A stretch of 64,000 nucleotides of DNA, taken from contig JALJCO010008681.1 in NCBI GenBank assembly GCA_023101725.1, forward strand, positions 1-64,000, written 5' to 3'. The number at the start of each line of letters is the position of its first letter. The stretch's first letter is position 1. The translations under genes and the position numbers were made by a program. The notes below the pieces were generated by a model. That model ran no database searches, was not told the DNA's origin, and saw only the letters and a list, made by a program, of their open reading frames with translations. Below are positions 37,401-50,500 of this stretch, piece after piece. The DNA is from Atherinomorus stipes. Lineage: Eukaryota > Chordata > Actinopteri > Atheriniformes > Atherinidae.

Positions 37401-40400
37401 GCCTGGATAGTAGGGTTGTCAAAAGTATTGATACTCCGAAAAGTATCGATACTGAAACGCCGTATTAATAACAATACTAATGTGCCATGGTATCGATACT
37501 GCAGTGTGCGCGCACTCCACAGGCAGCAGCGGCTGACCGACAGGCAGGCAGAGATCCTGACAGCACATGTTTCTGCTGCTGGAAGTCCAGGTCAGCTCGT
37601 CTTATTAGAAAATGAAAAAGGAAAAAGTCTTGTTTGAAAGTGTTTCTCATGAAGCAGACGAAGAAGGAAAACCGAAAGACGTAGACTGTGTGCAAACAGT
37701 GCGTCAAAGCGGTCGCAACAAAGTCCAGCAGCACAGCAAACCTGGCAAAACATCTTAAGGACCGACATCCTGGCGTTCATGATGAATTCAGACAGGTTAG
37801 TTACTGAAAGCTCCCGTTTATTATGTAACTTAAAAACGCATTATTAGTGACGGTTAGCGCCGCTGCCAGTCCGCATTTCCAAACCTGGACCGTATTTGTA
37901 GGAATATGTGTATTAACTCACCATTAACATTCTGATGATATTCACATTTCTCGCCGTCTGTGTATGATCATTATATAATGCGGGTGAAGGAGGCAGCAGG
38001 TACTGTTGTCCTGTTCAGAACTGGCTGCTGTCTACTTGTATAGTTCAATACCTCAAAATATTGTTCTAATTATTTTTTGTATGTTTACCTCAAACCAAAA
38101 ATGGCGTCATTGTTGCTATTATTATTATCATTGTTATTATAGTTTGCACAAAGTCAAAAACTTTTTTTTTCCCCCTTTACCTCAGAAAACTGCTATTTGT
38201 ATATATTATTACTTATCATTACTTTTAGATTTTTGGATGTTTTACATATTAAAAAAATAATACCTCAGGCAACCTTAAAATATTGTCAAACTGTATTATA
38301 TTTGAGTATATTTTTAGCATTTATTTGCATATTTATTCAACAAGCATAAGATAAGAGTTTTTTAGTTCATACAAATATTTCTTATGCTCCTGTGTAGTAT
38401 CGAATGTGGTATCGAGTATCGAATATCTTTTTTAGATATTGATAGAGTTTAAAATTTCAGTATTCTGACCCTAATGGGTAAAAATGATGTGTGGATCAGG
38501 CATAGATCCAGCTTGGATCATGCGTGAATCATGCGTGAATCATGCGTGGATCCGGCGTGGATCCGGTTTGGATCCAGCCTGGATCGTGCGTGGATCCGGC
38601 TTGGATCATGCGTGGATCCAGCTTGGATCATGCGTGGATCCGGCATGGATCATGCGTGGATCCGGCTTGGATCATGCGTGGATCCAGCATGGATCATGCG
38701 TGGATCCGGCTTGGATCATGCGTGGATCCAGCTTGGATCAGGCGTGGATCCGGCTTGGATCATGCGTGGATCCGGCGTGGATCATGCGTGGATCCGGCTT
38801 GGATCATGCGTGGATCTGGCTTGGATCATGCGTGGATCCGGCATGGATCATGCGTGGATCCGGCTTGGATCATGCGTGGATCCGGCTTGGATCATGCGTG
38901 GATCCGGCTTGGATCCAGCTTGGATCATGCGTGGATCCGGCTTGGATCCAGCTTGGATCATGCGTGGATCCGGCATGGATCATGCGTGGATCCGGCATGG
39001 ATCATGCGTGGATCCGGCATGGATCCGGCATGGATCATGCGTGGATCATGCGTGGATCCGGCATGGATCATGCGTGGATCCGGCATGGATCATGCGTGGA
39101 TCCGGCTTGGATCATGCGTGGATCCGGCTTGGATCCAGCTTGGATCATGCGTGGATCCGGCTTGGATCCAGCTTGGATCATGCGTGGATCCGGCTTGGAT
39201 CCAGCTTGGATCATGCGTGGATCCGGCTTGGATCCAGCTTGGATCATGCGTGGATCCGGCATGGATCATGCGTGGATCCGGCATGGATCATGCGTGGATC
39301 CGGCATGGATCCGGCATGGATCATGCGTAGATCATGCGTGGATCCGGCATGGATCATGCGTGGATCCGGCATGGATCATGCGTGGACCCGGCTTGGATCG
39401 TGCGTGGATCCGGCATGGATCATGAGTGGATCCGGCATGGATCATGCGTGGATCCGGCATGGATCATGCGTGGATCCGGCATGGATCATGCGTGGATCAG
39501 GCATGGATCATGCGTGGATCTGGCTTGGATCGTGCGTGGATCCGGCTTGGATCCGGCATGAATCATGCGTGGATCCGGCTTGGATCATGTGTGGATCCGG
39601 CTTGGATCTGGCTTGGATCATGCGTGGATCCGGCTTGGATCATGCGTGGATCCGGCTTGGATCCGGCATGAATCATGCGTGGATCCGGCTTGGATCATGT
39701 GTGGATCCGGCTTGGATCTGGCTTGGATCATGCGTGGATCCGGCTTGGATCATGCGTGGATCCGGCTTGGATCATGCGTGGATCCGGCATGGATCATGCG
39801 TGGATCCGGCTTGGATCCGGCATGGATCATGCGTGGATCCGGCTTGGATCCAGCTTGGATCATGCGTGGATCCGGCTTGGATCATGCGTGGATCCGGCAT
39901 GGATCATGCGTGGATCCGGCTTGGATCATGCGTGGATCGGGCTTGGATCATGCGTGGATCCGGCATGGATCATGCGTGGATCCGGCATGGATCATGCGTG
40001 GATCCGGCTTGGATCCAGCTTGGATCATGCGTGGATCCGGCTTGGATCATGCGTGGATCAGGCATGGATCATGCTTGGATCCAGCTTGGATCATGCGTGG
40101 ATCCGGCATGGATCATGCGTGGATCCGGCATGGATCATGCGTGGATCCGGCTTGGATCCGGCTTGGATCATGCGTGGATCCGGCTTGGATCTGGCTTGGA
40201 TCATGCGTGGATCCGGCATGGATCATGCGTGGATCCGGCATGGATCATGCGTGGATCCGGCATGGATCATGCGTGGATCTGGCTTGGATCATGCGTGGAT
40301 CTGGCTTGGATCATGCGTGGATCCGGCATGGATCATGCGTGGATCCGGCTTGGATCATGCGTGGATCCGGCTTGGATCATGCGTGGATCCGGCTTGGATC

Positions 40401-43400
40401 ATGCGTGGATCCGGCTTGGATCCAGCTTGGATCATGCGTGGATCCGGCTTGGATCCAACTTGGATCATGCGTGGATCCGGCTTGGATCCAGCTTGGATCA
40501 TGCGTGGATCCGGCATGGATCATGCGTGGATCCGGCATGGATCATGCGTGGATCCGGCTTGGATCCGGCTTGGATCATGCGTGGATCCGGCTTGGATCTG
40601 GCTTGGATCATGCGTGGATCCGGCATGGATCATGCGTGGATCCGGCATGGATCATGCGTGGATCTGGCTTGGATCGTGCGTGGATCCGGCTTGGATCGTG
40701 CGTGGATCCGGCATGAATCATGCGTGGATCCGGCTTGGATCCAGCTTGGATCATGCGTGGATCCGGCTTGGATCTGGCTTGGATCATGCGTGGATCCGGC
40801 ATGGATCATGCGTGGATCCGGCTTGGATCATGCGTGGATCCGGCTTGGATCATGCGTGGATCCGGCATGGATCATGCGTGGATCCGGCTTGGATCCGGCT
40901 TGGATCATGCGTGGATCCGGCTTGGATCTGGCTTGGATCATGGGTGGATCCGGCATGGATCATGCGTGGATCTGGCTTGGATCGTGCGTGGATCCGGCTT
41001 GGATCGTGCGTGGATCCGGCATGAATCATGCGTGGATCCGGCATGAATCATGCGTGGATCCGGCTTGGATCCAGCTTGGATCATGCGTGGATCCGGCTTG
41101 GATCATGCGTGGATCCGGCATGGATCATGCGTGGATCCGGCTTGGATCATGCATGGATCGGGCTTGGATCATGCGTGGATCCGGCTTGGATCATGGGTGG
41201 ATCCGGCTTGGATCATGCGTGGATCCGGCTTGGATCATGCGTGGATCCGGCTTGGATCATGCGTGGATCCGGCTTGGATCATGCGTGGATCCGGCGTGGA
41301 TCATGCGTGGATCCGGCTTGGATCATGCGTGGATCTGGCTTGGATCCGGCATGGATCATGCGTGGATCCGGCTTGGATCATGCGTGGATCCGGCTTGGAT
41401 CATGCGTGGATCCGGCATGGATCATGCGTGGATCCGGCTTGGATCATGCGTGGATCCGGCATGGATCATGCGTGGATCCGGCATGGATCATGCGTGGATC
41501 CGGCTTGGATCATGCGTGGATCCGGCTTGGATCATGCGTGGATCCGGCTTGGATCATGCGTGGATAGGGCTTGGATCCGGCTTGGATCCAGCTTGGATCG
41601 TGCGTGGATCCGGCTTGGATCATGTGTGGATAGGGCTTGGATCCGGCGTGGATCCAGCTTGGATTGTGCGTGGATCCGGCTTGGATCATGTGTGGATCCG
41701 GCTTGGATCATGCGTGGATCCGGCATGGATCGTGCGTGGATCCAGCTTGGATCATGCGTGGATCCGGCTTGGAACCGGCATGGATCAGCCCTGATGTGCG
41801 TGCTGTCCTCACCTTGCTGCAGGCTGGGTCGTGGTACGTCTTTTTGACGAGTCTCTGCAGGATCTCCAGCCTCTTCTCGGCGCGCTCCTCCAGGATCTCG
41901 GTCTCTCTCTCCAGACGCTCGCTGAAACAAACCCAGGACATGAGAACATTTATTGCGGAGAACATACGCACCTCTAATCACCTGCTCTTCATGTCCACCT
42001 GCCGTCTTTATGTCCCTCCTCCTCATGGGCTGGTCATGTGATCAGGACGCTCCTCACCTGTAGTCCTTCTCCATCTTGTTGAACAGCTCCATAAACTCAG
42101 CGCTGACTTCTTCTCTGATCTGAGCCTCCAAGACCAAACGCAGCGCCGCCTCCCGGTCCGGCTGCTGGCACAACAGAATCAAATAAATAAATAAATAAAT
42201 AAACAAACAAACACATAAAACAAAAACAAATGAACATATGAGTAAAAGAATAACTGAAAGAATAAATAAATGTATAAATAAGTTAAGTATAAATAACGAT
42301 TGTATAAAAAAACATGACTGAATGAATACATAAATGTATACATGAATAAATACAATGAATTAATGAATACATAAATGCACAAATTAATAAATGTATGAAT
42401 AAATAAATGAATAAAATGAATAAATACAAAAATGTACAACTAATGACTGAATGAATGAATACATTAAAGAATAAATAAAGGAATAAATGAATGTATGAAC
42501 AAATGTATGAATGCATAAATAAATGGATGCACATACAAATAAATTTTAAAAATGACTAAAATAAATGAATGCACAAATAAATGACTAAATGAATGAATTA
42601 ATGCATAAATAAATAAATGCACGCACAATTGAATATATGAATGAAAAATTACAAGAACAATCAAATTTACGCTTAAATAGATTACGGAATAAAGGAATGA
42701 AAGAATGCATAATGTATGAATAAATAGATTCATAATTAAATGCATAAATTAATATGTGAAAATGAATGAATGAATCAATGCATAAACAAATTAATGAATG
42801 AACGCACAAATGAATAAATAAATGAATAAATACATTTATGCATGAATACAGGAATGAAAGAATGCATAATTAATGAATGAACATATCTACATATAAATTT
42901 ATGCATAAATGAATAAATTAATCGATCGATTAAATGAATGAATAATCCAAACGATCTCTGCTGCTTCCTCGGTTACAGCTCTTACGTTCTGCTCCTCTTC
43001 CTCCATCGTCTGGTCCTTCTCTCCGGCCTCCAGGACAGTTCCCTCCATCAGACTCTCCTCCTCCTCCTCCTCTTCATCCCACTCCTCTCCATCGTCATCC
43101 TCCTGAACGTCCTCCAGGCTCGTCTCCCAGGCGACCAGCGAGCTCTTCCTGCCCCTCCCCCCCACGTTCCTGCGCTGCTCGGCCTGGTCTATGATGATTG
43201 ACAGCTCCATGGCCGCCTTGTGGGGGGCGTCATCCTCCAGGATCACTGGCCTCGAGTTCAAGACCACCACCTGGACAGGTGAGGACAGGTGGGGACAGGT
43301 GACAGGCAGCAGGTGAGGACAGGTGAGGACAAGTGACAGGCAGCAGGTGAGGACAGGTGACAGGCAGCAGGTGAGGACAGGTGAGGACAAGTGACAGGCA

Positions 43401-46400
43401 GCAGGTGGGGACAGGTGACAGGCAGCAGGTGAGGACAGGTGGGGACAGGTGACAGGCAGCAGGTGAAGACAGGGAAGGATGAGGGAGGACAGGTGGGGAG
43501 CAGCAGGTGAGGACAGATAATCAGCAGCAGGTGAGGACAGGTAAGGACAGGTGAGAGGCAGCAGGTGAGGACAGGTGAGGACAGGTAAGGACAGGTGAGA
43601 GGCAGCAGGTGAGGACAGGTGAGGACAGGTAAGGACAGGTGAGAGGCAGCAGGTGAGAACAGGTAAGGACAAGTAAGGACAGGTGAGAGGCAGCAGTTGA
43701 GGACAGGTAAGGACAGGTGGGGAGCAGCAGGTGAGACAACAACGGGACACATGGACATGACAGCGTGTGTGTGTCCACCTTTTGGGCGAGGGCGGAGAAC
43801 TTGAGGACGTTCAGCGTCTCGTCGAAGCAGGACGAGTTCTGGTTGATGTTGACCACCATGGAGACGCGGCCGGCACCACAGAAGAAGAACTGCAGGAAGT
43901 GGGTGAGTTTGGACTCCCTGAAGGGGATGTGGTGCTGGAACCTGCAGAGACGGGACAGACATGCCAGCTGGACACGGGAAAAACACGTCCCTGTCTCCTT
44001 TATTACAGCGCTGCATTCAGGGACAGGCAGAAATCTGAACTCATGAACGTGTGATCATGATGGACAGTGCCAGGAGGCGTCTGATTGGACAGATATGGAC
44101 GGGATCTGACATGTGATTGGCTGCAGTCCTGTATGTGTTTTATGTTGAGTAAAGGAAATTTACAGACGTGAACTTCAGAACCACAGTGGTGGGAAGTTTA
44201 CGGTACCGCGCCGATACAGTTCCACGTATGTTCCGTGTTACCCGAACATACCAGACACATGTTCTGCCCGTCGTTCCGTGTTACCCGAACGCGCCGATAC
44301 AGGCTTGACATATGTTCCGTGTTACCTGAATGTGCCAGACACGTGTTCATGTTGTTCCGTGTTACCTGAATGTGCCAGACACGTGTTCATGTTGTTCCGT
44401 GTTACCTGAATGTGCCAGACACGTGTTCATGTTGTTCCGTGTTACCTGAATGTGCCAGACACGTGTTCATGTTGTTCCGTGTTACCTGAATGTGCCAGAC
44501 ACGTGTTCATGTTGTTCCGTGTTACCTGAATGTGCCAGACACGTGTTCATGTTGTTCCGTGTTACCTGAATGTGCCAGACACGTGTTCATGTTGTTCCGT
44601 GTTACCTGAATGTGCTAGACGCGTGTTCCTGTTGTCCCGTGTTACCTGAACGTCCCAGACGCATGTGTCGCCCGTTGTTCCGTGTTACCTGAACGTGCCA
44701 GACACGTGTTCATGTTGTTCCGTGTTACCTGAATGTGCTAGACACGTGTTCATGTTGTCCCGTGTTACCTGAATGTGCTAGACGCGTGTGTCTCCCGTTG
44801 TTCCGTGTTACCTGAACGTGCCAGACACGTGTTCATGTTGTTCCGTGTTACCTGAATGTGCCAGACACGTGTTCATGTTGTTCCGTGTTACCTGAATGTG
44901 CCAGACACGTGTTCATGTTGTTCCGTGTTACCTGAACGTGCCAGACACGTGTTCATGTTGTTCCGTGTTACCTGAACGTGCCAGACACGTGTTCATGTTG
45001 TTCCGTGTTACCTGAATGTGCCAGACACGTGTTCATGTTGTTCCGTGTTACCTGAATGTGCCAGACACGTGTTCATGTTGTTCCGTGTTACCTGAATGTG
45101 CCAGACACGTGTTCATGTTGTTCCGTGTTACCTGAACGTGCCAGACACGTGTTCATGTTGTTCCGTGTTACCTGAATGTGCCAGACACGTGTTCATGTTG
45201 TTCCGTGTTACCTGAATGTGCCAGACACGTGTTCATGTTGTTCCGTGTTACCTGAATGTGCCAGACACGTGTTCATGTTGTTCCGTGTTACCTGAATGTG
45301 CTAGACGCGTGTTCCTGTTGTCCCGTGTTACCTGAACGTCCCAGACGCATGTGTCGCCCGTTGTTCCGTGTTACCTGAACGTGCCAGACACGTGTTCATG
45401 TTGTTCCGTATTACCTGAATGTGCTAGACGCGTGTGTCTCCCGTTGTTCCGTGTTACCTGAACGTGCCAGACACGTGTTCATGTTGTCCCGTGTTACCTG
45501 AATGTGCTAGACGCGTGTGCCTCCCGTTGTCCCGTGTTACCTGAACGTCCCGGACGCATGTGTCGCCCGTTGTTCCGTGTTACCTGAACGTGCCAGACAC
45601 GTGTTCATGTTGTCCCGTGTTACCTGAATGTGCTAGACGCGTGTGTCTCCCGTTGTTCCGTGTTACCTGAACGTGCCAGACGCGTGTCCATGTTGTCCCG
45701 TGTTACCTGAACGTGCCAGACACGTGTTCATGTTGTTCCGTGTTACCTGAATGTGCCAGACACGTGTTCATGTTGTTCCGTGTTACCTGAATGTGCCGGA
45801 CGCATGTGCCTCCCGTTGTTCCGTGTTACATGAACGTGCTAGACGCGTGTCCATGTTGTCCAGTGTTACCTGAATGTGCTAGACGCGTGTGTCTCCCGTT
45901 GTTCCGTGTTACCTGAACGTGCCAGACGCGTGTCCATGTTGTCCAGTGTTACCTGAATGTGCTAGACGCGTGTGCCCCCCGTTGTTCCGTGTTACCTGAA
46001 CGTGCCAGACACGTGTTCATGTTGTTCCGCGTTACCTGAATGTGCCAGACACGTGTTCATGTTGTTCCGTGTTACCTGAATGTGCTAGACGCGTGTTCCT
46101 ATTGTCCCGTGTTACCTGAACGTCCCAGACGCATGTGTCGCCCGTTGTTCCGTGTTACCTGAACGTGCCAGACACGTGTTCACGTTGTTCAGTATTACCT
46201 GAATGTGCTAGACACGTGTTCATGTTGTCCCGTGTTACCTGAATGTGCTAGACGCGTGTGTCTCCCGTTGTTCCGTGTTACCTGAACGTGCCAGACGCGT
46301 GTCCATGTTGTCCCGTGTTACCTGAACATCCCAGATGCATGTGCCACCCGTTGTTCCGTGTTACATGAACATGCCAGACACGTGTCATGCCCATTCCCAT

Positions 46401-47112
46401 GTAGATTACATTTCTGGTCTTGCTCTGGGGTTTTCTGCACATTTCTAAATAAATGCAACTTCTACATGTTTTATCCTCTCTATGAGGCCGATGCAACTTC
46501 TAGGAAACAACGAGCCGTGATTGGCTGGAGGTGTGACGTACTTGGCGTTCTGGTTGAGCCTCATGGCGTTGATGCACTTGCCCAGCGTCAGCAGGGAGCT
46601 GTTGATGTTCCCGGCCTCCTTCAGACGCTCGCCGGTGTTGTTGGTCCGGGAGCAGCGCTCAGAGCCGGCCAGGTCGCAGAGCGCCAGCCTGGACACACAA
46701 CAGGAGTCATGGCTCCGCCCACACATAGGCTCCGCCCATAACCCAAGCCCCTCCTGTTGGCAGCAATACTCACTCGCTGATGCCCAAGACTCTGGGAACA
46801 CCCACATCCTCCACACGCAGGATCCGCACGGAGAAGATGCTGTGGCTGCAGGGAGGAAGAGGAGAGGAAGAAGATGAGGAGGAGAGGAGGAGGAGGAGGA
46901 AGAGGAGGGGATGAAGATGAGGAGGAGAGGAGGAAGAGGAGAGGATGAAGATGAGGAGGAGAGGAGGAGGAGGAAGAGGAGGGGATGAAGATGCAGACCT
47001 CCTGCTGGACAGATGGTTGAGTCTGGTGGAGGAGAAGCTCTGGTTCCTCTTCCCGATCTTCATCACCCTGTAGGCCTCTTCAGAGCTGCTGACCTGGACC
47101 CAGCGCAGATCT

Positions 47113-47169
<57 letters not shown>

Positions 47170-47470
47170 TTCCTCATGGGGTCTTTCCATTGACATAATG
47201 CATTCCCTAGCCCCTTACCCTAAACCTAACAGCCATAACTGATTGCCTAAACCTAACCCTTGTCCTAATCCTAACCTAAACCTAATTGGAACTTAGTCTC
47301 TAAAACCTAATCTTGACCCTCAAAACGGGGTTCATCCCCATGGGGACCGGGAAAATGTCCCCACGAGGGCAAGACGTCCCCACAGTGATGGTAAAAATCC
47401 AGAACACAGTCCCCACAATGTTGCAATTACGCGTCCACACACACACACACACATGCATGCATGTGTCAAC

Positions 47471-47514
<44 letters not shown>

Positions 47515-50500
47515 CACGCATGCACATGTCAACAAACACACACACGTACACACACACATGCACACACGTGTCAACAAACACACACGTAAGCGCGCACACA
47601 CACACACACACACACCTGAGGAGACGGACAGACTACAGGTGAACGTTACCTTTGATGAAGGAGTTTCCTTTGACATCCTGAGACAAACGCAGCACGGTCC
47701 CTCCTTTGTCCAACGGGAACCTGAAACACAACACCAGCTTTACGTCCTGTCTACACACCATGACGGAGCACCGGTCTGAGGACCGTAGAGACATGTTTAC
47801 CATCACCGATCAATTATCTATAGATCCATCAACATGGTTCATGTTCCAGATGGAACAGTAAGGAGGAGGACGATAGTCGATAAATGATAATGATAGAAAA
47901 TAATCACTGATTGTGAATCTTTTTACAGGCGTGATGCTACTTCTTGCTACATGGCTACTCAGGGCTATGCATCACTACGTGTGGCTACTTGTGGCCAAGT
48001 GTGGCTACATGCCGCTACGTGTAGCTACATGTGGGTACGTGTCGCTAGGTGTGGCTACATGCTACAATGTGCTGCTACTTGTGGCTACGCATCACTATGT
48101 GTGGGCTACATGCCATTACGTGTCGCTCCGTGTTGCCACATGCTACTACGTGTTGCTACGCGTGTCTATGTGCTACAATGTGTGGCAACGTGCCGCGGTG
48201 AGCTGAAGGTGAGGCAGTTACCTGTTCCAGCAGGTCATGGATGCTCTCGTTATAAATCTCACAGAATGAGACCCAAACAGAGAAGCGAACGTTGGAGGAG
48301 ACATCCAAGTTGAAGCTGTCAGCCTCGGAGACGCTGCTGTCGCTGCTGAGAGACGAACCTGGACACACAGGCAGGCGTTAACGTGGAGGACAGGCGTTAA
48401 CGTGGAGGACATACGTTAAAGTGGAGGACAGACGTTAACGTGGAGGACAGACATTAAAGTGGAGGACAAACGTTAACGAGGAGGACAGATGTTAACGTGG
48501 AGGACAGACGTTAAAGTGGAGGACAAACGTTAACGTGGAGGACAGGTGTTATTGAAGAAGACAGGCATTACCATGGAGGACAGCTCCCTACTGTAGGACT
48601 CACCTTCCAGGAACGCCGACCTCCCAGACGTCAGAGTCTTGTCGCTCTGCAAAGACAGCAGAATCAAGTAAGCACGGCGGGCGCCAGTGATGATGTGCAC
48701 GGCTGGAGGTGTGTCTCACCGGCGATGATGCACACACCTGTGGGCGTGTCTCACCGGTGATAATGCACACACCTGTGGGCGTGTCCCACCGGCAAGGATG
48801 CACACACCTGTGGGCGTGTCTCACCGGCGATGCTGCACACACCTGTGGGCGTGTCTCACCGGTGATGATGCACACACCTGTGGGCGTGTCCCACCGGCAA
48901 GGATGCACACACCTGTGGGCGTGTCTGACCGGCGATGATGCATACACCTGTGGGCGTGTCTCACCGGTGATGATGCGCACGCCTGTGGGCGTGTCTCGCC
49001 GGCGATGATGCACACACCTGTGGGCGTGTCTCACCGGCGATGATGCGCACGCCTGTGGGCGTGTCTCGCCATCGATGATGCGCACGCCTGTGGGCGTGTC
49101 TCGCCGGCGATGATGCACACACCTGTGGGCGTGTCTCGCCGGCGATGATGCATACACCTGTGGGCGTGTCTCGCCGGCGATGATGCACACACCTGTGGGC
49201 GTGTCTCGCCGGCGATGATGCATACACCTGTGGGCGTGTCTCGCTGGCGATGATGCGCACACCTGTGGGCGTGTCTCACCGGTGATGATGTGTACACCTG
49301 TGGGCGTGTCTCACCGGTGATGATGTGTACACCTGTGGGCGTGCTTCACCGGCGATAATGCGAGCGTACTGTGGGCATGTCTCATCGGGGTTGATGCGTA
49401 CACCAGTGGGCGTGTCTCACCAGTGATGATGCGTTCATCTCTGGGCATGTCTCATCGGTGGTGATGCATACACTTGTTGGCGTGTCTTATCTGTGGTGAT
49501 GCGTACACCTGTGGGCGTGTTATCTGTGGTGATGCGTACACCTGTGGGCGTGTTATCTGTGGTGATGCGTACACCTGTGGGCATGTCTCATCGGGGTTGA
49601 TGCGTACACCTGTGGGCGTGTCTTACCTCTTTCAGCTGCCTCAGCAGGTGCTTCTTGCTGCTGCTCTCTGCTGCCTGCTGGTCTGGCGTCAGTCTGCTGA
49701 AGTCGCGGCAGCGCTGAGGCTTCAGGTCGCCGCGGCCGTACAGCCGGCCCTCCACACTGTTGAAGATGACCGCCAGGGACCGGGGCAGCAGACCTGAGTC
49801 ATGCTCCGGACCTGAGACAGACGGGGACAGACTGTGAGACAGTGGCAGGGACTTAGACGGAGTGGACGGGACGGGTTCTGACCGAGGAAGGTGAAGGTTT
49901 TCCCTGCGTTGGTGACTCCGTAGGTAAACACCAGACAGTTTCCTCCCTGCAGGACGTCTCGGACCAGTCCACGGACGGAGCCATCAAAAACCGTCCTCTG
50001 ACTGGCCTCCGGACCGAACACCTGGAGGACAACGGCGGGAATGTTTCAGAGCTTTGCCGTGAAGACCAGCGGACAAACGGGTGGGTTCAGGTGGGACGGT
50101 ACCTGTGTGAAGGTGAACCTCTGCGCGGTCTGTGGGAGGGGCTTCTCACTCTGGCGGGATAATTGACAGTTCCGAGGAGCCTTCAGGACCACGGTGTCAG
50201 GACCCTCGATGGACACACAGTCCTGCAGAGGAAGACAAGCTCAGACAGGCTGACGGACAGGTAGGAGGACAGATGGGTGGACAGGTAGACGGACAAATGG
50301 GAGGACAGATGGGTGGACAGGTAGGACAGGTGGGAGGATGGGTAGACGGACAGATGGGAGGACAGGTAGGACAGGTGGGAGGCCGGGTAGACGGACAGAT
50401 GATGGACATGCAGGAGGACAGGTGGGAAGACGGGTGTACAGGCAGGAGGACACTCTGGGACGTCCTCTCGCCTCTGAGCAGGTGCAGCGGCTTGTCTGTC

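Noticed and set aside
38531..41794. Open reading frame of over 1,000 codons
   Set aside because: It is the translation of the 11-bp GGATC array; several overlapping frames are equally open and the strand is antisense to kif20b intron 15.
44240..46390. Regular repeats resembling a CRISPR array
   Set aside because: Units are contiguous without unique spacers, and the context is an intron of a vertebrate gene.
46278..46496. Additional kif20b coding exon beyond exon 11
   Set aside because: The frame continues past a good donor (AACGCCAA|GTACGTC) into array DNA; the conserved sequence resumes only at 43941.
47720..47775. Alternative upstream acceptor for kif20b exon 8 to fix the phase
   Set aside because: An AG near 47738 would restore phase, but it lacks a pyrimidine tract and adds residues absent from relatives; a base error is simpler.
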